Source: Manis javanica (Eukaryota > Chordata > Mammalia > Pholidota > Manidae). Taken from it: 64,000 nt of DNA. The notes below the pieces were generated by a model. That model was not told the origin of the DNA. It made no database searches and saw only the letters and a program-made list of their open reading frames with translations. This document shows positions 37,501 through 44,084 of this stretch, piece by piece. Location: positions 6,959,001 through 7,023,000 of the forward strand of contig NC_133170.1 in the NCBI RefSeq assembly GCF_040802235.1, in the 5' to 3' direction. A program made the translations under genes and the position numbers. Numbering within the stretch: the stretch's first letter is position 1; each line of letters starts with the position of its first letter.

Positions 37501-40500
37501 TTCTTTCCCCAGCAGAGCAATTTCCTGAGGCTTTGGTGTCAAGTAGCTTAACTATTACTAGAAAAGGTAAAGAAATAAGGGAGTGACTTCAAACATTAGT
37601 AGTGGGATTGATATATATGACCTTTGGGGTCTTTTTTCAGCCCTGACAGTCTGTGTTTTGAAGAATAGCAGAATATGCCACCCCATAATATGCCTCCTTG
37701 GCATAAGGATCATTTTGAGCTAATTATTTCTGTGAAACCTGCAGACACTAGAATACACTGAAAATAGCAGAAATTACCCTTTTGTAAGAGAAATGTTATT
37801 TATAGATGAAATCTCCATTTGTGTCTCCCTTCCGTCAGTTTCTCCCTCTGTACTAGGAAGAGGGCGACTCTAAATCACAAGAGAATCTTCCTGATGGAGA
37901 AGACACTGACCTAAATCTGTATGGCAGACCTTACCCTTGTTTACAGTGCTTCCTCCTGGTCACCTCCCATCCCTGGCCTCCTCACCCACCCAGCATCTTC
38001 GTCTGTAGCTGAAGATGGTACATGAGGTGTTGGCTGGGACCACACCATCTCAGGAAGTTTACTCAATTTCCCTGGGTATCTCCCATGTACATGTGAAATA
38101 TACATGTTGATAAACTTGTTTTTCTCATACTGATTTTTTCATACAGGGGGTCTCAGCCAAGAACTCAGAAGGGTAAAGGGAAAGTTATTTTTCCTTCCCT
38201 ACAGCTTCTACAGTGTTCTGGTAAGGGACGATGAAATAGTTAGAGAGCCCACAGTTTCTCCCTATATCACAATAAACACACAAGCATTAAATATTCCTAC
38301 TTTTTAAACTCACAGTCCTAAACACTCTATATTTTCTGCCTGAGGAGACTGAGTGATGTAACACTGCCATCTGGCATCAAAAAATTTTAATTACATAAAA
38401 ATAAATTGTATGCTTACTATCAGAGGGTAAAGTGTCTTCTTTATGTGAAATAATAAATTCCTGCAGAAGAATGACACAAATATAGTCAGAACACAAGTAT
38501 TTATATGTAATGTTGACAATATTCATAACAAGTAAAAATGCCAAAATAATCCTAAGAAACACCAGCTGAAATGAAATCAGGGACTATGTTTACAATTTTA
38601 TTCTTCTTTGTATTGACAATGCTGGATCCCTTCAGTTTCCATGTAAGTATTAAGATCATCTGTCGATTTCTAAAAAAAAAAAAGTCAACTGGGATTTTGG
38701 TAGATTGCATTGTAGTCAATTTAGGAAGTACTGCCATGTTAATACTAAGTCTTTTGATCAATGAACATTGATGTCTTTCCACTTATTGAGATCTATAATT
38801 TCTTCCAACAATGCTTTGTAGTTTTCAGACTACAAGTTTTCACTTCTTTGGTTAAATTTATTCCTAAGTATCTTATTCTTTTTGATGGGAACGTAAATTC
38901 CATTTATGGCATGTAGATGGAATGGTAATATAAACATTAATTTCATTTTGGGATTGTGTATAGATAAACATTTGATTTTTATATATTGATCTTGTTCCCT
39001 GCAACTTTGCTGAACTTGTTTACTAGTTCTAATTTTTTAGTGGATGCCTTAGGATACTGTTCACACAATATTATATAATCGACAGTTTTTCCAACTATCT
39101 TCCCTTCCAACATGAATGCCTTTTATTTCTTTTTCTTCCCTAATTTCTTTGGCTGGAACTTCCATAATGCTGAATAGAAGTGGGAAGAGCAGAAATCTTG
39201 TCTTGTTCTTCATCTCGGAGGGAAAACATTTAGTCTTTCATCATTAAATATGTTAACTATGGGCTTTTCATAGATGCCCTATATCAGGTTGAGGAAGTTA
39301 TCTTCTTTTCCTAGTTTGTTCAATGTCTTTATCAGAAGTGTAGGATTTTGTCAAATGTTTTTCTGTGTCAATATATTGAGATGATCATGTGGTTTTTGTC
39401 CTTTATCCTGTTCATATGGCATATGTCATAGGAAGAAAAATGCCCCCACCCAAAGATGTCCATGTTCTAATGCCGAGAACCTTTGAGTGTGTTATGTAAA
39501 GTTGCAGATGGAATTAGTTGCTAATTAGTTGACTTTAAAATAAGCAGGTTGTCCTAGATTAGCCAGGTGGACCTGATATAATCATAAAGGTTCTTAAAAT
39601 TGGAAAGGGAGGCAGGAGGAGGAGAACCAGAGGTGGCACATGAGAAGGGCTCCGTCCAGTGCTGTTCATTCCGAGTGTGGAGGCACATGAGTGCGGTGGC
39701 TCTGGAGGCCGGGGAAGGCGAGGGGTGGCGTCTCGCCCAGGGCCTCCGGAGAGGACGGCTGCCCTGCTCGCGCTGATTTTAGCCCAGGGAGCCCCACTCC
39801 GGAATTCTGGCATGCAAACTGGACAGTAATGAACTTGTGTCACTTTAAGCCATTAGGTTTGGTAATTTATTACAGCAGCAATAGGAAAATAATACAGTAT
39901 ATCACGTTAATTGATTTTCAGATGTTAAATCAACTTGCATTCCTGTGATCAACTGCAGTTGATCATGGTGTATAACCCTTTGAGTATGTTGCTCGATTTG
40001 GCTTGCTAGTGTTGTGTTGAGGACTTCTGAGTACACACTCATAAAAGATCATTGGTCTGCTTTTTGTGTATGTGATGTCTTTATCTGGCTTTGCTGTCAG
40101 GCTGATACTGGCTCCCCCTCCCCCTGCCTCTTCTATTAGTGTGGCCGCTCCAGTTCTGTTCAGTGACTGACAGGGTTGTGTATCTCTTTGTCCATCCTTT
40201 CCCTTTCAAACTAATTGAAACCTGTCTTTAATCTAGATTTCCTGTATAACAGATTTCCTCTGTAATAAGTAATGAAACTTTAATGACAAAGAATAAAGCT
40301 GCCTTTTTAAAATTAGCTGCTGATGTAAACCTTTGTTTTCCAAACTATAACATCTCATTTCCATAAAAGCTTTAGTTCTCTTCCATGCACTAAATCTGGG
40401 TATTTTGGTTTATTTTTGTTTTGGTTAAAATAAAATTTAGTAGCTATATGTTGAACCTCCTTTTTTTTTTAATCTCTAAGAACCACTAATTTAAGAAAAT

Positions 40501-41363
40501 TTATAAGACTAAGTTAGAGGCATGTTGTATATACAACATATGTTGTGTCTATGGAAAAAGTCTGTTAAACTTATAATTTTTTAGAGTAATAAAATTTTAT
40601 CAGTATTTTTGCTGTTTAATATTTTTAAGACATAAAACTGCAAGAGATATAAACCATATTAAAATCAGTACTATACATTGTAATTGAGAACCATCTAAAT
40701 GTCAATACAGCAAATTAGTTAAGTTATAATGAATTGATATATTATCTATTAAAAATCATGCTTCATAATAATAATACTGTATGACAAGGAAAAATGTTCA
40801 GCTGTCGGCTTGTCCTGTTCTGGTAACGGCTCCCTCCCCAGCTTTCTGGGGCCTGTTGCAACTTCCCCAGGTGCCTCACCACACCCTTTGGCTGTCTTTA
40901 ATGTTCTCTCCTTTGTAACTTCATTCAATGCTGTTCAAACCCTCCACTTCTGTGCTCCATCTGTTTCCTGCTAGGACACTGAGAACGTTTATACACAGCT
41001 TACTGGTGAAATTACCTTGTTACTCTCTGGCTGGTGGAATTAAGATGAAATTACTGAAAAAATAATATATACCTGTTTTTAAAAAATTTTACTATATGTG
41101 CACTACAACTAATAAGTTATCCTTAACTACATGCCTTCCCTGTTGTATACTATTTTTTATATATTACCTCATTTAATCCTCTAAATAACCCTATGAGATA
41201 TGTTATCATCATGCCCAGTTTATACACGAGGTCACATTAAATATGTTTGATGACCATGAATTAATATATTATCTTTGTTCCTTCTGTAGATCATTCACGA
41301 GAAGTCTTGGAGCAATTAGTAGGCCCGAACAAACTAAAGCAGGTCACTTGGACTGTTTATTGA
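2313..41363 (+). CDS. AMN1: AMN1, antagonist of mitotic exit network 1 homolog (seven coding exons)
   Basis: The coding sequence joins 2313-2350, 18480-18612, 22388-22532, 25263-25480, 25801-25857, 29420-29531 and 41290-41363. Every junction is GT-AG. The 777 nt form one open frame of 258 residues plus TGA, the same length I recall for human AMN1. The protein is almost entirely leucine-rich repeats of the cysteine-containing type found in FBXL proteins, with recurring [27 protein letters not shown] and [10 protein letters not shown]-like units from about residue 60 to 245. I see no F-box. The conserved C-terminus ends [10 protein letters not shown]. Yeast Amn1 opposes mitotic exit; the role of the mammalian protein is poorly defined, probably as an adaptor or substrate-recognition LRR protein. 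Intron 1 is about 16 kb and intron 6 about 12 kb, and both are full of repeats. Divergence from human is highest in the first six residues. The gene appears intact. Confidence 0.96.
2735..2890 (+). repeat. MIR SINE
   Basis: Reads through the MIR plan: AGCTCTGCCATCCGCCAGCT, then a CACCTCTCTGCC block, TGAGGAATAAAATTAACATG and TAAAGTCCTTAGGA. It lies at the right edge of the CpG island in AMN1 intron 1. Confidence 0.75.
2893..3290 (-). repeat. 3' LTR of the ERV-L-like provirus
   Basis: Shares several blocks in the same order with 8885-9375. These are GAAAGAAATTTCAGGGAGCT against GTCAAAAGAAAATCCAGAGA, CTTATGTGGCCTAACTGG against CTTACATGGCCTAATTGG, and GATTTTCAAGCCTG in both. By its position in the - oriented provirus this is the 3' LTR. 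Its inner boundary is uncertain. Confidence 0.6.
8861..8880 (-). other. Primer-binding-site-like sequence
   Basis: On the - strand the 20 bases read TCCGGTGTTAGAAAAAGGAT, just inside the inferred 5' LTR. This resembles the tRNA-Leu primer site that names ERV-L elements, with several mismatches. It sets the orientation of the provirus. Confidence 0.5.
8885..9375 (-). repeat. 5' LTR of the ERV-L-like provirus
   Basis: Right-hand copy of the paired repeat. A polyadenylation signal on the - strand (TTTATT on + at 8907-8912) lies about 20 bases before the LTR end, where an R-U5 signal would be expected. The left copy has a mutated version of the same site. Confidence 0.6.
9716..9990 (+). repeat. 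MIR SINE (near full length)
   Basis: Contains the MIR core in order: AATTACACAATCTTGAGCAA, TCTCATCTGTAAATG, ATTACCTGTCTTACTGAATT, ACATGTAAAGCCCATAGAAT and TGCTTGGCAAATAGTAGG. Confidence 0.8.
10975..11390 (+). pseudogene. COX5B: COX5B processed pseudogene
   Basis: An intronless copy of the cytochrome c oxidase subunit 5B mRNA inside AMN1 intron 1. An ATG at 10982 opens a frame reading [17 protein letters not shown], then [20 protein letters not shown] and LAPKAASGT, close to the COX5B presequence and mature N-terminus. After SGT the frame changes. The end of the protein (FWLHKGE, then a C-x2-C zinc-site half, HYKLVP and LAH-stop at 11281-11283) continues in another frame, so an internal out-of-frame deletion of roughly 80-90 nt removed the middle, including other zinc ligands. 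A 3' UTR, an AATAAA signal (11332-11337) and a degenerate A-rich tail (about 11360-11390) follow. Lack of introns plus the A-tail mark an L1-mediated retrocopy. It is non-functional as COX5B. Confidence 0.92.
11395..13080. other. Intron sequence with a possible old LTR end
   Basis: Mostly unassigned AMN1 intron 1 sequence. Around 12500-12760 the pattern is that of an LTR R-U5 end: CCCCTATTGAACC, then AATAAATTTGCTTTG. I could not identify a partner or a family. CCTAACCCTAACCC at 12577-12590 is only about two telomere-like units. Confidence 0.35.
13095..13490 (-). repeat. Possible LTR fragment on the - strand
   Basis: Read on the - strand, the sequence has a cluster of polyadenylation signals (+ strand TTTATTATTTATTATATAA at 13166-13184). 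These are followed by AAGTCCTTTGTGTCTCTGAC, an arrangement like an LTR R-U5. The family is not recognised. Confidence 0.35.
13780..14880 (+). mobile_element. LINE-1 (L1M) 3' portion
   Basis: Contains the diagnostic end of L1 ORF2 and its 3' UTR in order: ATCAAAACCATAATGAGATA, GAAATTGGAACCTTCATATA, TATAGCAGCATTACCCTTAA, TATGGTACATCCGTACAATG, then TATGCTAAGTGAAAGAAGCC. The frame is broken by many stops. It ends near AATAAAGCAGTTACC. Confidence 0.85.
15425..15775 (+). repeat. MaLR-type (MLT1-like) LTR
   Basis: Starts TGCTGTGGTCTGAATG and has the ordered MaLR words AATTCATATTTTGAAATCCT, GGGCCTTTGGGGGTGTTC, CACCATGTGAGGACA, AGAGCTGTGAGAAAT and CTGTGGTATTTTGTAACTG. It ends at ACACA. This is a solo LTR of roughly normal length for the group. 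Confidence 0.75.
16190..16790 (+). repeat. LTR-like sequence, unassigned
   Basis: Looks like a solo LTR because of a TATA-like GCTATAAAAG near 16548 with a GC-richer block downstream, but I found no paired copy, clear ends or target duplication. It could also be ordinary intron. Confidence 0.3.
16985..18230 (+). mobile_element. Old LINE-1 fragment (L1M)
   Basis: Includes AGACTATCCACATGGACAAT, CAAGTATTAGCAAGGATATG and ATTATTTGTAATAGCAAAAA, followed by GAATATTGTGCAGCAGTGAA and ACAATGCAGATGAATCTC. These are the standard ORF2 3' words of L1, highly diverged. It ends shortly before AMN1 exon 2. Confidence 0.75.
18480..18612 (+). CDS. AMN1: AMN1 coding exon 2
   Basis: Acceptor TATTTCAG ends at 18479 and donor GTAAGA begins at 18613. 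The 133 nt complete Leu13 and encode residues 14-57, starting [12 protein letters not shown] and ending TDANISE in phase 0. This matches the region before the repeats in known AMN1 proteins. Confidence 0.96.
19640..20174 (-). repeat. ERVK-type (beta-retroviral) solo LTR
   Basis: Read on the - strand it begins TGTAATATAGGC. It has a GTATAAAAATAAAGGAG segment, where the TATA box and the AATAAA overlap (around 19784-19795). It continues with a short R and CT-rich U5 containing repeated TGTCTGTCTG and TGTTGTCTGTG. The compact TATA/AATAAA arrangement and U5 style are typical of ERV2/ERVK. The left end near a GT-rich tract is not sharply defined. No internal viral genes are present. Confidence 0.7.
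20455..21135. mobile_element. LINE-1 fragments in opposite orientations
   Basis: 20455-20970 is an L1M ORF2 3' fragment on the + strand (AGAATCCCTACAAACCAATA, GGATATTTAACCTCATTAGT). At about 20970-21135 follows an L1 3' end on the - strand, starting at GTGTTATTGACATATAATTG and reading through AGTGTACAACACATGATGAT and TTAACATCTCCATCACCTCA. The junction lies in a T-rich stretch. Confidence 0.7.
21263..21296. repeat. (AC)17 microsatellite
   Basis: Uninterrupted AC dinucleotide repeat in AMN1 intron 2. Confidence 0.97.
21400..21545 (+). mobile_element. Short LINE-1 fragment
   Basis: Carries the L1 words AAAATATGGTATATGCATAA and AATGGAATAGCATGCAACCA. Confidence 0.5.
21610..21880 (+). repeat. MIR SINE carrying a (GGT)n(GT)n expansion
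   Basis: MIR words flank a simple repeat. To the left are CCTCACTTGTAAAATGGCAA and upstream blocks. To the right are GAATATTTAAATGACATAAT, then GGTAAGTGCCCAATAAACAT. The (GGT)n(GT)n tract at about 21757-21797 sits where MIR normally has its GGATAATAATA-like run. Confidence 0.75.
22388..22532 (+). CDS. AMN1: AMN1 coding exon 3
   Basis: Acceptor TTATTACAG ends at 22387 and donor GTATGT begins at 22533. The 145 nt encode residues 58-105 plus one base of Gly106. They begin [15 protein letters not shown] and hold the first clear leucine-rich repeat. Confidence 0.96.
23372..24546 (-). mobile_element. 5'-truncated young LINE-1
   Basis: Inserted on the - strand: the poly-A is a T-rich run at 23372-23425. 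The 3' UTR (starting TTAAGGTATCAATGATATAT) and a damaged ORF2 C-terminal part follow. It is flanked by near-identical words, CCCAGGGGGTATCTTTT (from 23361) and CCCAGGGATATCTTTT (from about 24547), so the insertion boundaries are well supported. It sits in AMN1 intron 3. Confidence 0.85.
24562..25262. other. Remainder of AMN1 intron 3
   Basis: Non-coding, with no recognised repeat. It ends in the pyrimidine-rich acceptor of exon 4. Confidence 0.5.
25263..25480 (+). CDS. AMN1: AMN1 coding exon 4
   Basis: Acceptor TTCCCTCAG ends at 25262 and donor GTAAAT begins at 25481. The 218 nt encode residues 106-178 with three cysteine-containing LRR units ([23 protein letters not shown] and CPFLQCVDF). 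This is the largest AMN1 exon. Confidence 0.96.
25801..25857 (+). CDS. AMN1: AMN1 coding exon 5
   Basis: A 57-nt symmetric (phase 0-0) exon, with acceptor CTGCCTAG before it and donor GTAATT after it. It encodes residues 179-197, [19 protein letters not shown]. Because both ends are in phase 0, skipping it would remove 19 residues without a frameshift. Confidence 0.94.
26270..26520 (+). repeat. ERV1-type LTR fragment
   Basis: The segment around AGAATATATCACTGTGGCAT and ATTTTGAGCTTAAAC follows the same order as the LTR at 37.66-38.2 kb (AGAATATGCCACCCC and GGATCATTTTGAGCTAATTA). It appears truncated at both sides. Confidence 0.45.
27285..27970 (-). mobile_element. LINE-1 (L1M) 3' portion
   Basis: Antisense L1 words run in order: TGTATGGCCATCACCACTAT, TTGTGTCTGACTTATTTCAC, TTTATCCATTCATCCATTGA and TTACATTCCCACCAGCAATG. 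An RY-alternating microsatellite (27668-27720) has expanded within it. Confidence 0.8.
27668..27720. repeat. Alternating purine-pyrimidine tract with a perfect palindrome
   Basis: (TG)n, (CA)n and (TA)n units join into about 50 bp of near-continuous alternating purine/pyrimidine. Bases 27671-27690 (TGTGTGTGTATACACACACA) equal their own reverse complement. Confidence 0.95.
28320..29245 (-). mobile_element. LINE-1 (L1M) 3' portions, probably two copies
   Basis: 28320-28950 reads as an antisense L1 end (AAGCTTTATTAAGGTATACA, CCACTGATCTGTCATTATAG, TTTGATGGACTTTTGGGTTA). 28990-29245 repeats the later part of the same consensus (AACTGCTGGGCTCTGGCACA, ATTGCCAAATACTTGATAAA). Repeated coverage suggests two insertions rather than one element. 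Both lie just upstream of AMN1 exon 6. Confidence 0.7.
29420..29531 (+). CDS. AMN1: AMN1 coding exon 6
   Basis: Acceptor TTTAAATAG ends at 29419 and donor GTTAGC begins at 29532. The 112 nt encode residues 198-234 ([19 protein letters not shown] and onwards) plus one base of Asp235. The donor GTTAGC is weaker than consensus. Confidence 0.95.
29545..29755 (+). repeat. MIR SINE
   Basis: Clear MIR: GGGTTCAAATCCGGACTTCC, TGTGTGGCCTTGAGTAAATT, TCGTCATCTGTGAAATGGGT and ATAATAATAATACACCTGCC. It begins only about 15 bases after the exon 6 donor. Confidence 0.85.
31469..31514. repeat. (CA)23 microsatellite
   Basis: Uninterrupted CA repeat, probably polymorphic. Confidence 0.97.
32489..32503 (-). promoter_or_regulatory. 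CTCF-like motif
   Basis: The + strand reads ACTGCCACCTTGTGG, an exact fit to GCCMYCTNGTGG, the reverse complement of the CTCF core. Occupancy is not known. It lies in AMN1 intron 6. Confidence 0.6.
32591..33119 (+). repeat. ERV1-type solo LTR
   Basis: Starts TGTAGGTGTAG and ends CCCCTCCACA. The flanks ATAC and ATAG suggest a 4-bp target duplication with one change. Its end (GTCAATTTAATTCTTAGACC, GAAGGATAGAGGAAACATC) is a known style of gamma-retroviral LTR ends. It shares its start and end layout with the LTR at 55539-56083. Confidence 0.7.
33990..34190 (+). repeat. ERV LTR fragment (R-U5 side)
   Basis: Contains CCTAGCCCTTTGTCTCTCAG, a short GC-rich block and a polyadenylation signal (CTCTAAATAAAAGCCTCTCC). 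The word CCTAGCCCTTTGTC also occurs in the LTR at 57.65-58.32 kb. Confidence 0.55.
34330..34735 (+). repeat. Possible LTR, unassigned
   Basis: Ends in a pattern of AATAAAATGTAATC, ATATAAAAC, then GTAGCCCCTAGGAACACAC and ATTAGACTGTCTTTATTTC. This suggests promoter, signal and U5 of an LTR, but the family was not identified. Confidence 0.35.
35230..35498 (-). repeat. ERV1-type LTR split by a LINE-1
   Basis: The word AAATTGACATGAGACAGATT is the reverse complement of the end of the ERV1 LTR seen at 33.03 kb, so this LTR is on the - strand. It stops at 35498, where an L1 begins. It probably resumes after 37200. Confidence 0.6.
35499..37200 (-). mobile_element. 5'-truncated young LINE-1
   Basis: Same 3' UTR family as the L1 at 23.4 kb (TTAAGGTATCATTGATACAC, GTAGTAAGATGCAATTAGTC and the CCCTCCCTCCCCACCC tract), on the - strand. 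It extends further into ORF2 (to about TGATCTATGGGTCTGTTC near 37010). Target duplication: CACACATACCTT at 35486-35497 and 37201-37212. Many stops are present. Confidence 0.85.
37213..37365. other. Possible continuation of the split LTR
   Basis: Follows the L1 target duplication directly, so it should be the rest of the interrupted LTR. I cannot confirm this from family words. Confidence 0.35.
37370..37505 (-). repeat. MIR SINE
   Basis: Antisense MIR: AAAACAGAGACACAGTGAAT, TAAGTGGCTTGCCTCACATC, GCCAGAACTGGAATTAAAAA and CCTGAGTCACCTGATCCAC. Confidence 0.7.
37655..38203 (+). repeat. ERV1-type solo LTR
   Basis: Contains AGAATATGCCACCCC and GGATCATTTTGAGC, then a U3/R block and TAAACTTGTTTTTCTCATAC. 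It ends GGTCTCAGCCAAGAACTCAG, GGTAAAGGGAAAGTTATTTT and CCTTCCCTACA. Several other LTRs in this window share this plan. Confidence 0.65.
38585..40130 (-). mobile_element. LINE-1 ORF2 fragment interrupted by a MaLR LTR
   Basis: Antisense L1 ORF2 words run on both sides of 39424-39896. To the left: TTTGATCAATGAACATTGAT, TTTATTCCTAAGTATCTTAT, TTGCTGAACTTGTTTACTAG and TCAATATATTGAGATGATCA. To the right: TATATCACGTTAATTGATTT, CCTTTGAGTATGTTGCTCGA and TTTATCTGGCTTTGCTGTCA. The two parts join without loss once the LTR is removed. Confidence 0.85.
39424..39896 (+). repeat. MaLR (MLT1-like) LTR inserted in the LINE-1
   Basis: Starts TGTCATAGGAAGAAA and ends GGAAAATAATACA, with the MLT1 words TGTCACTTTAAGCCATTAGG, TTTGGTAATTTATTACAGCA and ATGGAATTAGTTGCTAATTA. 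Target duplication: GCATA (39419-39423) and GTATA (39897-39901), one mismatch. Its middle is CpG-rich for an element of this age. Confidence 0.85.
40131..41289. other. AMN1 intron 6, right end
   Basis: Unassigned AT-rich intron. Bases 40312-40340 are identical over 29 nt to 54116-54144, and the surrounding 90 bases are alignable, so a dispersed repeat of unknown family lies at about 40260-40370. Confidence 0.45.
41290..41363 (+). CDS. AMN1: AMN1 coding exon 7 (terminal)
   Basis: Acceptor TTCTGTAG ends at 41289. The exon completes Asp235 and encodes [15 protein letters not shown] and the family C-terminus, ending at TGA 41361-41363. Intron 6 before it is about 11.8 kb and contains at least nine repeat insertions. 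Confidence 0.96.
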
Positions 41364-41709
41364 TACCTGTTGAAGCTTATCAAAGCTATGATCTTCATAC
41401 TACTTTCCCAGAAGACAGTTGTCTTGAAGGCTGGCTTTCCAGTAATGTGGTTTGTGCTTTGAAGTTAACCAGACTCTTAAACATTTTAATAGTGCTATTA
41501 TTCTATGTTTGTTCGTGAGTCATTGTTTTTGAAATGGGAATCCTAGCATGCCCTCTGATGTATGGCGGGGAAGAGGGAAGTGGTATTGATTTAAGTAACA
41601 AAGTTTTAAAATAATTTGTTCTTCCTGGATATCTCCTTCTCCTACCTAGATATTTGAGCTGTTAGAAGAGAAAATTACAGTATGGATAACCATTAGAACT
41701 CTAAATAAA
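41364..41709 (+). other. AMN1: AMN1 3' UTR with candidate poly-A signal
   Basis: Follows the AMN1 stop. The first AATAAA on the + strand is at 41704-41709 (CTAAATAAAGG). Later signals exist near 42378-42383 (ATTAAA) and 42484, so the true transcript end may be further right. Confidence 0.45.
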
Positions 41710-42229
41710 GGTATTTCTAAAAGCATAATTGCCTTCCTAGGTATTTTCTGGCTCCTGCATTCCTGAAGTATTTAAATGCCCACTGGCCAAAAACAAGGCT
41801 GAACATCAGGCCTGTAAATTCTTCACAAATTTTAGTATTTCAGGGAAACAAAGTTAAATGTCATGATCCATGATTTCATACACCTTAGCCATTTCATATG
41901 TGAATGTGACTGAGGCCCTTGGCCAGTCACTGATTTCACTGATTTTCATGGCCACTTTTCCCAAATATGTGCTATTCATTTATGAATTTTCTCCCTTAAA
42001 AACTACAATCAGGAACAGTAAGAATGAGTAAATACAAAATATCACTACAAAGGTTGTTTCCTGAAGCTTTAAAGTCTACTATGCCTAAACTGCCCCCAAA
42101 TTCATCATATTCCCTGTGCCATGAGCCTACTTCTTGAGATTCTTAAGGATTTCTTACTTTAATTCTTAAGCAGTGAAAAACAAGGAAAGTATGATGTGAC
42201 AAATTTCTAGTAATGTTTAGAGGGAGTTT

Positions 42230-42410
42230 ACATTTTCAGCTCTTCCTTGTCCTTACTGCTTTATGAACGTGGTATGTTCAGAGCATGCATGTATATACGC
42301 CGCTGCGAAGGCGGTGCCCATGTGGCTGCTCCCCTCCGGAGCACATCACACTCCCTCCTAGAGTGTGTGCTTTTGCTCTATTAAATGGCTCTTTGCTTGG
42401 AAAAACAAAA
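42230..42410 (+). repeat. Possible LTR or retrocopy end
   Basis: A CpG-containing block (TATACGCCGCTGCGAAGG, CTCCGGAGCACATCACAC) is followed by CTATTAAATGGCTCTTTGC and an A-rich run. This looks like an element end with a polyadenylation signal. The family is not known. Confidence 0.35.
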
Positions 42411-42639
42411 CAAAAAGATGGTACATATGTATATATGTAAGTAAAATGGGTAAGGCTTGTTCTATAGAATTTTTGTGAAAACAAAATAAAATTTAATGTT
42501 GAACATCTAACAAAGTCGATAGCTTTTTTCCCTTCTGGGGAAACTAGTTTCAAGACCTTAAGGTGTCAGTTTTTCGGGGTCTATAAAGAACTTCCTAAAG
42601 CAATTTGCAATTTGGTCTTGCTTTTTTTTATTGCTGGTT

Positions 42640-42890
42640 GTATTGGCTATTTGTGTTGAATAATTTTAGTACCCACCCCTACCTATCTCTGTCACCCTTA
42701 CCTCTTCTCCTTACCATCCATCACCATCTGACATCTGTGGGGTTTTTTGCTTGTTTATTATCTGTCTCCCCACTCGAAAATATAAGCCTCATGAAGACAA
42801 AAAAAAATTTTTTTCATGCTGTTTCTCCAGTGCCTAGAACAGTGTCTGGAGCATAACAAGCAACCAATGTTCACTGAATGAACGGACAAG
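42640..42890 (+). repeat. L2 LINE 3' end
   Basis: L2 words in order: CTCGAAAATATAAGCCTCAT, CAGTGCCTAGAACAGTGTCT, GGAGCATAACAAGCAACCAA and TTCACTGAATGAACGG. Confidence 0.7.
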
Positions 42891-43059
42891 GAAAGAAATG
42901 AAGGGAAAATAAATAAATAAAAATAATACTCATACTGCCAGTTTCTGGTCTGACATGTAAAGTGATTGGAAGGCAGCTCTCCCGTCCTCACAAGATAAAA
43001 GCTGAACAAACCGAAAATTCTAACGCGGCGCAGTATTACTCAAGTGGATTTGGATTGGT

Positions 43060-43330
43060 TGTGAGTGCGTGCTGCAAACCTAGGGCAGCCACTCAAAAAA
43101 ATTTTGAATATGTGTAATTAATTTGTACATTAAAGGAGGAGAGAAAATGGGGTCATATAAAATGCTCAATTAAAACCAGAGAAGGCAGAAAAAAGGTAGG
43201 ACACATACAAAAAAAGAAACTAAGAGCAAAAAGGCAACAAATAGGGAACAGTTATAAAAACAGTGGAAATTAATCTGACTATGTAGATAACCACTAAATG
43301 TGAATGGTTTTAATACAAAACCTGGTTGTG
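43060..43330 (+). mobile_element. LINE-1 fragment (5' part of ORF2)
   Basis: Contains AAACCAGAGAAGGCAGAAAA and GAAACTAAGAGCAAAAAGGC, then GATAACCACTAAATGTGAAT and GGTTTTAATAC. This is the usual order around the L1 ORF2 start. It is diverged. Confidence 0.6.
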
Positions 43331-43339
43331 AAGCTATGA

Positions 43340-44080
43340 AGTCATTTCAAGGCTCACCATTATACACACAGGAGATAAAAAGATATTTTAAGTAACATTT
43401 GGACACCTCAAAGACCACTTGTGCCCTCCTTACAAATCATTAAGAGAGGATAACAGAAACAGGGTTTGTAGGTATTTAAATGTAAATCTATTCTTTGCTT
43501 CATCAGGTTGATTTCTGGTGGTGCCCCGAGTATAATTTTCTCCAATTTCCTTTTCCTTATCTTGCTGAGAAGGGCAATAACCAGCAGAATACCCTCAATT
43601 TTCCAAGAATATGTCAACAAAACTCTTCTCAAATTATCCTCCAATGCCATGATAGCCTATAATTTCTATTAATTTTAACCAAAGCTGAGTTAAAATTTTG
43701 AGTGCATAATTCTCCAGCCCTGGCAGACCAATGGAAATTGGATGCAACAACAGCTGATTCACTGGGCTGCAATAAACTGACTTCCAAAGTTCAAGAAATC
43801 ACAAGATTCTCCGCAACCCCAGCTCCAAAACTCCCATCGAATTATCCTATTCCTATCTAAGCAACAACTTGCCCTGAACAGCTGTGTCCACGTGTCTGCT
43901 GTATGACTGTAACTCGGATCATGCGTCGCTGGTAGCCTGATCCCCTTGGCATGTGTGTATTATTAGAAAGCTTTTAACGCTTATGTCGTAAGTAATTCCT
44001 GAGTGGTGAATAAAAACGTAAGAATACATTAGAGAGGCTGTATTCTATACTTGTAACATACAGCGGTGGTATTTTGTTTT
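43340..44080. other. Intergenic sequence between AMN1 and ETFBKMT
   Basis: No gene or repeat family recognised. Short open frames here have no supporting features. Confidence 0.45.
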
Positions 44081-44084
44081 AAGT

